From positions 868,001 through 932,000 of the forward strand of contig CAWGGJ010000008.1 in NCBI GenBank assembly GCA_963822175.1: 64,000 nucleotides of DNA, in the 5' to 3' direction. Positions 39,801 through 48,291 of the stretch are shown one piece after another. This stretch comes from FEB-25 sp963822175. GTDB taxonomy: Bacteria > Chloroflexota > Anaerolineae > Anaerolineales > UBA4823. A program made the translations under genes and the position numbers. Under the pieces are notes generated by a model. That model was given only the letters and a program-made list of their open reading frames with translations. It ran no database searches and was not told where the DNA came from. How positions within the stretch are numbered: position 1 is the stretch's first letter; every line of letters begins with the position of its first letter.

Positions 39801-39929
39801 GGTACGATCATATATATTTATCAAGGTGCACCAAAAGATAGCAGTAAGATCCTGGGTGCACTAAAGGTAGGTGAGCGGGTTATTCTCCCTTCACCAGCTC
39901 ATATCCTGCGACGTTTCCCGAAATTGTGA
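36810..39929 (+). CDS. Fusion of serine hydroxymethyltransferase and glycine-cleavage T protein
   Basis: A single frame of 1039 residues. The first part, to about residue 460, is serine hydroxymethyltransferase: LILIPSESQAPMAVREAL, QPLSGAPANNAVYHALVEPG, ADIAHIAGMVAAGAYPSP and TFTTHKSLCGPRGA, in which Lys265 would bind pyridoxal phosphate. A linker domain of about 170 residues follows. From about residue 633 comes aminomethyltransferase (GcvT): FDTHKKLGAKIITYAGWEMP, GLFDVAHMGVFQVEGPD, IIDDLIVYKRG-like start of the folate site, ISRTGYTGEKFSYEIFVHPS and LRTEAGLPLYGHEMGGELN. Both activities use tetrahydrofolate one-carbon units, so fusion would pass methylene-THF between them. The gcv operon at 52-56 kb lacks gcvT, which fits. 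AGGAG precedes the start. Confidence 0.9.
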   Translation: MEDYLFRGNLAELDPAIYELTQLEAERQYRKLILIPSESQAPMAVREALSSAFQNIYAEGYPREETRWMSENEILDFPDRLVNFRRYSDKRYYKGVEYADTIEELARRRCAELFANNLIGADDIYVNVQPLSGAPANNAVYHALVEPGSTIMGMDLLHGGHLTHGSPVNRSGKFYNAVHYSVDPQTERINYDTVEELARENKPKFIIAGYSSYPWAVDWARFRQIADAVGAYLFADIAHIAGMVAAGAYPSPVGYADIVTFTTHKSLCGPRGACILTFDEKISRDIDRAVFPGEQGGPHVNSYAGMAVAFKVAKTEKFQQLQHQVIKNCAVFTEYLQQRGLKIAYGGTNTHLMNLACNTIVGTDGTGLSGDMASRILDIAGIVVNRNTIPGDESAADPSGIRMGTPWVTQRGFKEPEMKQLADIIADILLSTKPHGRMGANGILRRAKVDFRTLEEAKISVRNLAESAGIDFKASKHGYPHFYYIDDKPNGKEWTVLELSGERVRLFLSQALSSDIEVLMPGESQPTQLFTPDGTVDGTLTCTGTYQFRLTIPTSVYGIVTAWLRDLSDGYVAFDQDVLKKLPGLTVIQVSDADPVKPLIGDKIAPKPYFIGMDIGEGAALPKFNWEENDASLKRTPIFDTHKKLGAKIITYAGWEMPVWYTSVMEEHLAVRQTAGLFDVAHMGVFQVEGPDGPAFLDSVVANDVSYLAVGESCYTHFLDPDANVIDDLIVYKRGAEKMLMVVNAANADKDWAWLNAVKDGKVLVDNKRPWAKVFGRNAILRNLKDPKEGSDMRVDIAIQGPRARQILIGLGCDDETRCCVRYLKRTRICEVSMGGFELIISRTGYTGEKFSYEIFVHPSRADDLFNALLEVGEQYGIKPCGLGARDSLRTEAGLPLYGHEMGGELNLGPAEAGFGQYVKTYKPWFVGREAFIEKEKIRKGELVRFCFDEKGVRMAHLGDPVVDWRGRVVGHVTSCAVDKDGYLTGQAYVESKISEKGTIIYIYQGAPKDSSKILGALKVGERVILPSPAHILRRFPKL

Positions 39930-39935
39930 GTGTTG

Positions 39936-39978
39936 GAGACCGGTCAATATGGTAAAAACATATACCGGTCTCTTTTTT
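39936..39978 (+). terminator. Rho-independent terminator of the fusion gene
   Basis: GAGACCGGT at 39936-39944 pairs with ACCGGTCTC at 39964-39972; the inner bases ATATG and CATAT can pair too. Six T follow. It lies 7 bases after the stop codon. Confidence 0.9.
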
Positions 39979-40006
39979 CAAATATAAATCAAAGGAGTGT
40001 GAATTG

Positions 40007-41236
40007 ATGGAAACACCTTGGGATCATCGTTATGCCCAACGAACGCAGCGGATGACCAGCTCTGCAATTCGTGAATTACTCAAGCTGACTGAAGACCCAG
40101 AAGTGATATCCTTTGCAGGAGGTTTACCAGCACCGGATGTATTTCCCGTGGATGAATTCAATGCAGCCTGTGGACAAGTATTAAAGGAGTGGGGTGCCCA
40201 GGCATTGCAATATGGTTCGACCGAGGGGTACCTGCCTCTACGAGAAATGATTGCAAGGCACACTGGTCGGTACGGAATAAGCATCACTGCGCAAAATATA
40301 CTGATCACTAGTGGAAGCCAGCAGGCTTTGGATTTAATCGGGAAGGTATTTATCAATCCTGGTGATCGCATTTTGGTGGAGGAGCCTACCTATTTGGGGG
40401 CATTGCAAGCCTGGAATGCCTACGGTGCTGAGTACGTCACGGTTCCGATGGATGAAAATGGTATGATTACAGAGGAATTAGAAAATGCCCTGCGTAGTGG
40501 AGTGAAATTCATCTACGTTCTTCCGAACTTCCAAAATCCTACCGGGGTGACGCTTTCACTGGAACGTAGGCAACAATTGATTGAAATCGCTGACCGTTAT
40601 GGGGTACCGATTATCGAAGACGATCCATATGGACAATTGCGGTATGAAGGTGAAAACCTTCCTTCAATTGTTAGCATGGATAACGAATTTCGCAGAAATG
40701 GCAGCAATGAATATCGTGGAAACGTGATCTACCTGAGCACATTTTCCAAGACCCTTGCGCCAGGATTGAGACTTGCCTGGGTTGTTGCACCGACACAGGT
40801 TATCCGTAAGCTGGTGCAAGCAAAGCAAGGTGCCGACTTACATACCGCAACCTTCAACCAGATCGTGGCTTTTGAGGTGGCACGGGGTGGGTTCCTGGAT
40901 CGGCATATATGGCTGATCCGGCGGATTTATGGAGAGCGGCGGAACATCATGCTGGATGCGATGGAAGAGCTTTTTCCGCCCGGTGTGAAATGGACAAAAC
41001 CCCAGGGAGGCTTGTTCTTATGGGGTATGCTACCGAAAGGAATGGATACTTCGGAGGTATTTAAAGTTGCCGTGACACGCAAGGTGGCATTCGTACCAGG
41101 CACATCATTTTATGCCCTGGGTGGTGGAGAAAACACCATGCGGCTTAACTTCTCGTATTCCAATCCAGATATGATCAAAATTGGTATAGAGCGCTTAGGA
41201 AACCTACTTAAAGAAATGATCGTTGCAGGAAAATGA
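40007..41236 (+). CDS. PLP-dependent aminotransferase class I/II (2-aminoadipate/aromatic type)
   Basis: A 409-residue fold-type I aminotransferase. MTSSAIRELLKLTEDPEVI and ISFAGGLPAPDVFPV open the protein as in LysN/MocR-like aminotransferases. LQYGSTEGYLPLREMIARHT is the substrate-binding region, ILITSGSQQALDLIGKVF and VEEPTYLGALQAWNAYGAEY follow, VLPNFQNPTGVTLS carries the Asn-Pro, IIEDDPYGQLRYEG the Asp, YLSTFSKTLAPGLRLAWVV the PLP-binding Lys, and FKVAVTRKVAFVPGTSFYAL the late region with MRLNFSYSN Arg. The ATG at 40007 has AGGAG nine bases before it. The exact amino acid is not determined; it stands alone between two terminators. Confidence 0.88.
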   Translation: METPWDHRYAQRTQRMTSSAIRELLKLTEDPEVISFAGGLPAPDVFPVDEFNAACGQVLKEWGAQALQYGSTEGYLPLREMIARHTGRYGISITAQNILITSGSQQALDLIGKVFINPGDRILVEEPTYLGALQAWNAYGAEYVTVPMDENGMITEELENALRSGVKFIYVLPNFQNPTGVTLSLERRQQLIEIADRYGVPIIEDDPYGQLRYEGENLPSIVSMDNEFRRNGSNEYRGNVIYLSTFSKTLAPGLRLAWVVAPTQVIRKLVQAKQGADLHTATFNQIVAFEVARGGFLDRHIWLIRRIYGERRNIMLDAMEELFPPGVKWTKPQGGLFLWGMLPKGMDTSEVFKVAVTRKVAFVPGTSFYALGGGENTMRLNFSYSNPDMIKIGIERLGNLLKEMIVAGK

Positions 41237-41240
41237 GGAA

Positions 41241-41276
41241 ATCGGGCGTGTGATCAAGACACGCCCGATTTTTTTA
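41241..41276. terminator. Bidirectional terminator between convergent genes
   Basis: ATCGGGCGTGT (41241-41251) and ACACGCCCGAT (41259-41269) pair around GATCAAG. A T run follows on the plus strand, and the A-rich bases before it serve the minus-strand FKBP gene in reverse less strongly. Confidence 0.85.
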
Positions 41277-41810
41277 TTTAACATCGAGAAGCTGTACTTC
41301 AAATGTCAATGTTGCATCGGGGGGAATCGTTGACCCAGATCCTGTAGAACCATAGGCCAATTCTGGAGGGATTACCAGCAAACGGGTTCCGTTCACTTTC
41401 ATCCCCTGAACGCCTTCATCCCATCCCGGAATGACCTCACCGGCTCCAAGGGTAAATTCAAAAGGTTGTCCCCTGTCCAGGGATGAGTCAAACTTGGTGC
41501 CATCCTGCAACCATCCGGTATAGTGAACTGAAACAGTATTTCCAACCTGTGCAGTTGCTCCATCTCCAACCTGCAAGTCTTCATAAATAAGACCCGATGC
41601 AGTGGTGACTGCATTTGCAGAAGGTGCTGGTGGAGTAGTGTCCAACGTGCCTATTGGATATGTCTGATTTTTGGTTGAATAATCTCGATACACAAAATAC
41701 CCAATTACAACAACAACTAATGCAACGATAATCCCTATCATAATTCGTTGACGGTTCCGTCTGGCAATCCGTTGGGCTCGGCGTTGCTCGCGTAAGGCTG
41801 CTTTGGTCAT
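41274..41810 (-). CDS. FKBP-type peptidyl-prolyl cis-trans isomerase, membrane-anchored
   Basis: Speeds up proline isomerisation in proteins outside the cytoplasm. A basic N-terminus (REQRRAQRIARRNRQR) and one membrane segment (IMIGIIVALVVVVIGYFVYR) are followed by a linker and the FKBP domain: GLIYEDLQVGDGATAQVGNT, VSVHYTGWLQDGTKFDSSLD, FTLGAGEVIPGWDEGVQGM and VIPPELAYGSTGSG, IPPDATLTFEVQLL. All aromatic and Asp residues of the pocket are present. The ATG at 41810 has GGAGG five bases upstream; a GTG at 41816 lies in frame but without spacing. It converges with the aminotransferase gene and probably assists folding of the exported proteins encoded next to it. 178 residues. Confidence 0.92.
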   Translation of the reverse strand: MTKAALREQRRAQRIARRNRQRIMIGIIVALVVVVIGYFVYRDYSTKNQTYPIGTLDTTPPAPSANAVTTASGLIYEDLQVGDGATAQVGNTVSVHYTGWLQDGTKFDSSLDRGQPFEFTLGAGEVIPGWDEGVQGMKVNGTRLLVIPPELAYGSTGSGSTIPPDATLTFEVQLLDVK

Positions 41811-41838
41811 TGACACCTCCGAAAAAAGATTTAGTGTT

Positions 41839-41874
41839 GGGTGCTGTAAATTGTACCCGAAATTTACAGCACCC
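41839..41874. promoter_or_regulatory. 14-bp perfect intercistronic hairpin
   Basis: GGGTGCTGTAAATT (41839-41852) pairs with AATTTACAGCACCC (41861-41874). On the minus strand, which is transcribed, the hairpin lies eight bases after the carboxypeptidase stop at 41882 and before the FKBP gene, with a T run only ten bases further on. It may be a terminator, a transcript-stabilising stem, or both. Confidence 0.7.
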
Positions 41875-41881
41875 GGGATAC

Positions 41882-44800
41882 CTACTTGGTGGTTAATGGT
41901 AAGAAAATATTGTAGGATACAAGAACTACTTGAGTATCAGTAACCGGTTCGATCATACCCGCGTTCCACACCCAGATCTGAACCATGAATACACCACTAG
42001 AAGAATAGGCGTGGGTGAATAATTGTGGATCCAGGCTTGTTACATCGGAAAGGATAGTGCCATCACCGAAATCGATGGTGTAATTATATGGCTTACCAGC
42101 ATTGTCTGGTACTAGGTCTGCACTCAACTCCACTATAGTGCCTGGGAAAATTGGACCCGGTGTTAACTGGGATAGATCCACGCTAGTAATTACTACAGGT
42201 ACAACGCTCACAGGGTGGCTGACTGTATCATGGTTATCGGCATTATATGCATCCAACGTCACCGTATAAGTGCCTACCATTTCATATGTATATACAGGAT
42301 TTTCTTCAGTTGAGGTACCGCTTCCATCTCCAAAATCCCACAAATAGGATAATGGTACGTTACCACCAGATAAATTGGTGAAATGAACAGGTTCTCCAAG
42401 TTCTACCGGACTGTCACTGGAGAAATCAGCACTTATCACGACTGGCTCGATGGTGACCGTATGCGTGACCGTATCCGTTCCGAACAAATTCTCAGCATAA
42501 AGAGAAACGGTATAGGTACCCGAGGAACTATATGTGTATGCAGGGTTGTCTTCAGTTGATGTGCCTGAGCCATCCCCAAAGTTCCATATATAAGATATGG
42601 GAGGTGTACCGGCGGTCAAGTTGGTGAAATTAACCGGTTGGCCCAACACAACTGGACTGTCACTTGAAAAATCAGCTGTAGGTGGCATATCTGAAACACA
42701 ACCGGGTCCTCCACCAATGATAGCTATATCATCGACATACCAGCCATCATATACAGTATTTGAGTCGGTGGTGAAATTGTACCTGATTTGGGCATTCGCC
42801 TGCTCATCCAATCCGGGAATGGATAGGTTTACTTGTGTCCAGCTACTTTGACTTCCACTATAGGAGGCTACTGTATTCCAGTTATTGCCGTCTGTGGAGT
42901 ATTGAACATTAGCATAATCCCAATTTGCTTCAGTAATGTACTTTTGCCAAAAATCTAGAGTAATTCCAGAGTATCCACTAAAATCAAAAGTTGGTGAGGT
43001 GAGGGAGACATTCAAGTTATTTCCGTAGTTTCCTGGGCTATCCGTCCAGGAATGAGTTGGACTATGCGAGGCTGCAGTGGTGATCGCCCAAGGAGACTGG
43101 GCAGTCCAGCCTAAATTACCTGACTCCACATCATCCGAAAAAATCGTGCAATAGGGATACAGGATAAAATCCTGCTCGATCGTCTGATAATTCTCAGCGA
43201 TTACTCCATTGGCATATCCTGGGGCGAAATCAGCTGCTTCAGCAACGATATTATAAGTACCACTGATTACGGTCATGCTATAAAAACCTGTGGCGGGATC
43301 AGTGGAAGTAGTGAATAGCCCGGCGGTGATGTTGGCTGCCAATGGGAGGTTCGTGCCAGCCTCACGGACATAACCCTGGATAACCGGTGAGACACCGGGT
43401 TCCACAACGTACAAGAATGTTGCGCTTGGAACACCCCAATTATTATTGGCATCCTTAAACTCAACAAAGATAGAATGTCTTCCAGCAGTTAAACCCGTTG
43501 TATCGATCGTCGCCTGGATGGACTCGGTCTTGCTATTAAAACTACCATCACTGGCAACCATGGGATAGGTGACCGTGTCGGTGATCCAGGACGGGTTGTC
43601 AATGCTGTAACGGGCTTCTGCAATATTCTGGGTCGGTTCTCCACCAGCAAAGCGGATATCAGTCGCACTAGCAGTTAGTAAAACCTGCTCACCAGGACTT
43701 ACAGCAGCCGGTGATGCAATGACAGTAAGGGATTCTGGTCCCGCAGGGTCCATGTAGGGCTGGCGGGCAGCCTTGAAAGCATACAACAGCGAATCCCGGT
43801 TATCGGGGTAAACAATGCTTTCAAAGGAGCCACAATCCTGGAAGAACTCGGTCCCCATCTCGTATGTATAGGCAGCGATGCCAAGCACACCATAGGCATG
43901 TTCGTCGGATGTACCGCTGGTCGGGTAAAGCTGGTAGCTCTGTTGTGGATTATATTGATTGAAATACGCCAGGTGGCGTCCTAATGTCTGTAATTGAGTG
44001 CCATTGGGAGCTGGGCTGGATTTGAAGCCCCATGGCCAAAGGACAAGGCCGGCGGCGCTATGCAGGGTAATAAACAGGCCGGTCGTATTAGCTGGTGCTG
44101 GATCATTCTCTCCTGGTCCCCGTTGATCAGCGAACAAGGTGTTGATATAAGTTTCTATTGCCTGCGTTTCTGGCTCAGATCCAGCGGAAGGACCCATATA
44201 GGTTTCATCACAGGCATAAGGGCTTGAGCCGCCTCTGTTCCACGAGAACGTGTGGTTCCGATTTAGGTCCACCCCCCAGCTGTATGGATCAGTACACCCG
44301 TCATCCGAATCAACGTTCTTACGCCACGATTGTCCAGCTTCAGCTTTTTTCCGTCCGTCTGGATTGGTTAAAGTCACTATATAGACTTTGTAATAATCCA
44401 ATAACCAGGTTATATCCGGGTCAATGCCATAATTATCAACCAGATACTCAGCATAACGCATGGCAGCTTCAGTGGTGACATATTCACGTGCATGGATTTC
44501 TGCCATAAGGAAGAATGTTGGCTTGTCAGCGATATCACCGAAATCAGGGTCTTCATTAGTCAAACGCAATGCCATGATATCGTAACCATTTGGAAATCCT
44601 GAGTGTATACGGGTCCAGCTATCTCCGATGTCATACAGCTGTGCCAAATCCGGATGTGCTGTAACGATAGCTTGCATGCTGGTTTGAGTCTCTTCAACGG
44701 TACGGTAGCACGGAAATCCTGGGATCGTATCCGGTCCCTGTCCTGGCAATGCAGTAGCAGGCTGGTTCAAGAGTTTAGTCTTTGCCTGGTCAACCTCCAG

Positions 44801-45079
44801 CCGGTAACCTGCTTGTTGAAGTGAGCTAAATTCTTGCATAGAAACTAAAATATAGGCAATATCCTGGTCCTGGTTTATTTGTAGAATGTCGTAGCGAGAA
44901 GCCAGGGTATTTAGCTCATCCTGTGTGGAGTAATAAACCCGGGCGATGACATGCTCCACTTCAGGCAGGTCAGTCGTTTGCGCAGATATGGAACCAGATA
45001 TGGGTGTTGCAGCAGCACTCGATACCATACCCAGGACCATTGAGATTAAAACAATTATCGATAACAAGTTCTTTTTCAT
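41882..45079 (-). CDS. Secreted M14 zinc carboxypeptidase with PKD domains
   Basis: A 1065-residue exported peptidase. The start at 45079 has GAGGAG just upstream and begins a signal peptide (MKKNLLSIIVLISMVLGM). The M14 domain has FFLMAEIHAREYVTTEAAMR with the HxxE zinc motif, TLTNPDGRKKAEAG and WGVDLNRNHTFSWN for substrate binding, LFITLHSAAGLVLWPWG with the third zinc His and YTYEMGTEFF with the catalytic Glu. A CUB-like or lectin-like beta domain and two or three PKD domains follow (YIWNFGDGSGTSTEDNPAYT, YLWDFGDGSGTSTEENPVYT). The protein ends YNIFLPLTTK. It is a tandem paralogue of the gene upstream, from which it differs in its C-terminal domains. Likely degrades peptides outside the cell. 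Confidence 0.9.
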   Translation of the reverse strand: MKKNLLSIIVLISMVLGMVSSAAATPISGSISAQTTDLPEVEHVIARVYYSTQDELNTLASRYDILQINQDQDIAYILVSMQEFSSLQQAGYRLEVDQAKTKLLNQPATALPGQGPDTIPGFPCYRTVEETQTSMQAIVTAHPDLAQLYDIGDSWTRIHSGFPNGYDIMALRLTNEDPDFGDIADKPTFFLMAEIHAREYVTTEAAMRYAEYLVDNYGIDPDITWLLDYYKVYIVTLTNPDGRKKAEAGQSWRKNVDSDDGCTDPYSWGVDLNRNHTFSWNRGGSSPYACDETYMGPSAGSEPETQAIETYINTLFADQRGPGENDPAPANTTGLFITLHSAAGLVLWPWGFKSSPAPNGTQLQTLGRHLAYFNQYNPQQSYQLYPTSGTSDEHAYGVLGIAAYTYEMGTEFFQDCGSFESIVYPDNRDSLLYAFKAARQPYMDPAGPESLTVIASPAAVSPGEQVLLTASATDIRFAGGEPTQNIAEARYSIDNPSWITDTVTYPMVASDGSFNSKTESIQATIDTTGLTAGRHSIFVEFKDANNNWGVPSATFLYVVEPGVSPVIQGYVREAGTNLPLAANITAGLFTTSTDPATGFYSMTVISGTYNIVAEAADFAPGYANGVIAENYQTIEQDFILYPYCTIFSDDVESGNLGWTAQSPWAITTAASHSPTHSWTDSPGNYGNNLNVSLTSPTFDFSGYSGITLDFWQKYITEANWDYANVQYSTDGNNWNTVASYSGSQSSWTQVNLSIPGLDEQANAQIRYNFTTDSNTVYDGWYVDDIAIIGGGPGCVSDMPPTADFSSDSPVVLGQPVNFTNLTAGTPPISYIWNFGDGSGTSTEDNPAYTYSSSGTYTVSLYAENLFGTDTVTHTVTIEPVVISADFSSDSPVELGEPVHFTNLSGGNVPLSYLWDFGDGSGTSTEENPVYTYEMVGTYTVTLDAYNADNHDTVSHPVSVVPVVITSVDLSQLTPGPIFPGTIVELSADLVPDNAGKPYNYTIDFGDGTILSDVTSLDPQLFTHAYSSSGVFMVQIWVWNAGMIEPVTDTQVVLVSYNIFLPLTTK

Positions 45080-45095
45080 AGACTCCTCTTTGATT

Positions 45096-45131
45096 CCACC
45101 TTTCACCTGCTCGAAGGCAGGTGAAAGGTGG
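45096..45131. promoter_or_regulatory. 15-bp perfect hairpin between the two carboxypeptidase genes
   Basis: CCACCTTTCACCTGC (45096-45110) and GCAGGTGAAAGGTGG (45117-45131) pair perfectly around TCGAAG. No T run follows on the minus strand; the stem ends about 16 bases before the ATG at 45079 and 8 bases before the GAGGAG site. It could stabilise the upstream message or limit translation of the downstream gene. Confidence 0.7.
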
Positions 45132-45157
45132 GGTGTGTGCGGGATTGATTCTGCTTT

Positions 45158-48100
45158 TTATTTCTGTGAAAGCGGAAGGAAATTACTGTACCAGAACGTA
45201 TTGGTATAGAGGTGAACCTGGTGGCCAAGTGAATTGCCCTGGGAAATAAATGATAACCAGGCATCATTGGTGTCACCCATCGCAACATCGAATGGTACGT
45301 GTACTAATATGGTTACCGATGCGGTTTCACCTCTGGCAATCGGTCCTACTTGGGTAGGCACGTCAACAGTCCAATCACTGGAAAGCACGTCGATATTATA
45401 TGTATCCGTGATGTTTCCAGTATTGGTGACCATGACAGTATATTCAACGATTGCGCCTCGGCCATACCCGGTGAGAGTATCCTCTACGGGTAATGCCTGG
45501 AAACTATAAATCGTATTGGCAGTCGTAGTCAGTGTTGCAGACGCAGTTGGAAGTCCTGGAATAGAAGAAGTAAAGGTAACAACTGCTGTATCAGCTGCTC
45601 CTCCTGCGGCATCTACAGGAATATAAATGGTTACTTGTACAGTGGAACTCGAATCGGCAGGAATGGGTCCGACCGTAAGCGGGTATTCCACTTCCCAGAC
45701 AGAGTCCATACTCAGGGTGAAAGTATCGGGGAGATAATTGTGATTGGTTAATTGGAGTGTATAAACCACCTGAGTACCTGGGTCCCCGGAATCAGCATCA
45801 CTGGCAGGGTCAACCACAGGACCAGCTTGAATTGCAGTGGTGGTAAGGGAGGAGGTTTGCATCTTTGAGCCATCCCCCTGCGAGGTTGCGGTGATGGTGG
45901 CAGAATCGAAGTCACCTGGTTCAGCTGATGGAGGAACATCCACAATGACATTAAAATCAGCGCTATCACCACCCTGGATAGGTCCCACAGTTGGTGGCAG
46001 GGTGATATTCCACACACTGGTAGACAGGATATCGAAAGTATCCGTAATATTTCCCAGGTTGGTGATTTGAAGGATATAGCCGACCTGGCTGCCTGGATAA
46101 CCGTTCGCCTGTGCAGTGACTGGGCTCAGAGAAAGCTCGTAGTAATTGGCTGTTGTTGTCACTGCTGATAAATCGGTAGTTTCTGGGTTCGCCTGTGAAG
46201 TAACAGTAATGGTGGCTACATCTGATTCACCATGCAAGGCATCCGCAGGGATTGTTACCTGGACATCAAATGTATCACTCTCACCAGGGGCGATGGGTCC
46301 GATGGAAGGTGGGTAAGCAACCTCCCAATTACTGACAATAGAAATATCATAGCTGTCAGCAGTCAAGCCGATATTATTGACCTGCAGCTGATAATTGACG
46401 GTCATACCCGGGTCTGCTTGAGAAGTAGCTGATTCTGGTGTGAGCATCACTCCGTATGATGGGGTGGTAACAGTGAGAAAGACTGCTGTGAATGGACCCC
46501 AGAAACCATCATCGTTCTTTCCATGAACAAGGATGTAATGCTGTCCTTGAGAGAAACCAGATGTATCCACGACTGCTTCCACGGCCTCATTAGTTTCTCC
46601 CCAGGCTCCATCTGCCGGAGACATCGCAATACCTGTGCCATCTGCACCTGGTGCATCGATGAAGTATTCAGCGGCCATGAGGGGTTGCAAAGGATCACCG
46701 CCGTAACGCTGATCCAATACTGTTGCCGTCAGATCAACTGGTAAACCACCAGGTACCTCGATCGGATTGACTGATACTGCCTGTGTGTCGGGTCCGTAGG
46801 CAGTGATGTAGGGAGAGCTTGCAATTTTATTAGCATAGACAAAGGATGGTCCCATTTCTGCCCAGAAGTTACGCGGCTGACCATCGATGCCGTCCTGGCA
46901 GCCATATGCCGGGAAGAAATCTCCACAAGATCCGTAGGTTGGACCAATCTCATAGGTGAACGATGCAACCCCCAATTTTCCATACACCCAATCATCGGTC
47001 GATCCATCAACAGTATAAAGAAAACCAGTGGGATTCATTCTCCCGGTGATGACAGCCAGTTTACGTCCAATGGTCTGTAGTTGATTGAAATTAGGTGCAC
47101 CAAACTGGTCAAACCCGAATGGCCAGAGGATTTCATCCTGATAGGAGTGCAAGGTGATGAAAATTCCAGAAGCGTTATCAGGTGAGGCCGGTCCGATTTC
47201 GTCATCACCATTGTTCCCATTCCAATCTGTGAATACTTGGGCTATAAAGGCTTGAAAGGCAGCAGTTTCCGGCTCAGAAGCCCGGCTTGGTCCCCGATAG
47301 ATATCACTGCATGCATTTCCACTAGAACCACCACAACAACCCCATTTAAAGCTGCTATTGCGGTTTAAATCGACCCCATAGGTTGATGTGCATCCGTCAT
47401 CATTATCCACATTCTTTCGCCAGTATGCACTTGTGTTTGCTTCATTAATAACCCGCCCATCCGGGTTTTGTGAAACAAGGAGATAAACGACATGATGGTT
47501 TACAAGCCAAGTAACATCAGGATCCTCCCCATAGCCACCCTGCCCGTTATACCCGGAGGTGAAATACTTGATATATCGTATAGCCATTTCAGGGGTGGTA
47601 ACTTCACGGGCGTGAATATTGGCTAACAGGAAGAATGGTGGTTTTGTTTCAATATCTCCAAATGCAGGGTCTTCATTGCTAATGCGCATCACCCACATAT
47701 CGCGATGGTAACCCATATGAGTGGACAACCAGGCATCACCAACATCGAGAAGCTCGGTAATCCCCGGATAGCTGGTGTTTGTATCCTGGAGAAAATTCAC
47801 CATGTAGAAATTATTTGCGTTATTGTTGTAATTATCAAAATAATAATATCGTTCATCAAGCTTGGCAGTGGGTGATTGAAGCTCAGCAGTTTTCTCCAGA
47901 TCAACTTCAACCTTATATCCCTGTACCTCTAACCAGTCCTTCTGAGCAGGAATTACTGCAGCCACAGCATAGCCAGAATTAGAACCAATGCCTGGTAGTC
48001 GTTGGACTTCCCAGATGTCCAATTCACCTGCAACAGCGTTCAATTGTTCCTGGCTATCATAATAAAATCGAATAACCAGCTCTTCCGAATGATCTACCCC

Positions 48101-48229
48101 CAAAGAAATGGATGTTGATGGTCCATCGGATGCCTGGGATGGTTGGGACATATCCAAAAACAAACCACCCATGATTACCAATGTTCCGATGGTGATGGTG
48201 AGTAGAAATAAACGTGTTCTATTTTTCAT
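45158..48229 (-). CDS. Secreted M14 zinc carboxypeptidase with four NEW3-like domains
   Basis: A 1023-residue exported enzyme. The signal peptide (residues 5-33) is followed by a propeptide-like region and the M14 domain: FFLLANIHAREVTTPEMAIR with the zinc HxxE, SQNPDGRVINEANTSAYWRK, TYGVDLNRNSSFKWGCC, GIFITLHSYQDEILWPFGF with the third His and FTYEIGPTYGS with the catalytic Glu. Cysteines near 290-300 suggest disulfides. The C-terminal half consists of four repeats of about 100 residues, each with a NIG/LGNITDTFDI-type strand and a hydrophobic VGPI or IGPI, as in NEW3 adhesion-type modules. The last residues are NFLPLSQK. It has the same peptidase domain as the next gene downstream but other C-terminal domains. 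Confidence 0.9.
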   Translation of the reverse strand: MKNRTRLFLLTITIGTLVIMGGLFLDMSQPSQASDGPSTSISLGVDHSEELVIRFYYDSQEQLNAVAGELDIWEVQRLPGIGSNSGYAVAAVIPAQKDWLEVQGYKVEVDLEKTAELQSPTAKLDERYYYFDNYNNNANNFYMVNFLQDTNTSYPGITELLDVGDAWLSTHMGYHRDMWVMRISNEDPAFGDIETKPPFFLLANIHAREVTTPEMAIRYIKYFTSGYNGQGGYGEDPDVTWLVNHHVVYLLVSQNPDGRVINEANTSAYWRKNVDNDDGCTSTYGVDLNRNSSFKWGCCGGSSGNACSDIYRGPSRASEPETAAFQAFIAQVFTDWNGNNGDDEIGPASPDNASGIFITLHSYQDEILWPFGFDQFGAPNFNQLQTIGRKLAVITGRMNPTGFLYTVDGSTDDWVYGKLGVASFTYEIGPTYGSCGDFFPAYGCQDGIDGQPRNFWAEMGPSFVYANKIASSPYITAYGPDTQAVSVNPIEVPGGLPVDLTATVLDQRYGGDPLQPLMAAEYFIDAPGADGTGIAMSPADGAWGETNEAVEAVVDTSGFSQGQHYILVHGKNDDGFWGPFTAVFLTVTTPSYGVMLTPESATSQADPGMTVNYQLQVNNIGLTADSYDISIVSNWEVAYPPSIGPIAPGESDTFDVQVTIPADALHGESDVATITVTSQANPETTDLSAVTTTANYYELSLSPVTAQANGYPGSQVGYILQITNLGNITDTFDILSTSVWNITLPPTVGPIQGGDSADFNVIVDVPPSAEPGDFDSATITATSQGDGSKMQTSSLTTTAIQAGPVVDPASDADSGDPGTQVVYTLQLTNHNYLPDTFTLSMDSVWEVEYPLTVGPIPADSSSTVQVTIYIPVDAAGGAADTAVVTFTSSIPGLPTASATLTTTANTIYSFQALPVEDTLTGYGRGAIVEYTVMVTNTGNITDTYNIDVLSSDWTVDVPTQVGPIARGETASVTILVHVPFDVAMGDTNDAWLSFISQGNSLGHQVHLYTNTFWYSNFLPLSQK

Positions 48230-48291
48230 CCAGGATTCTCCTAATTAGAAATTTGGTTGGTGTGAAATTATTAAAGTATGATCGATGCGTG

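Noticed and set aside
44158..44478. Plus-strand open frame of 106 codons opposite the M14 gene
   Set aside because: Opposite a conserved peptidase domain with zinc motifs, with no start signal and no sensible protein composition.
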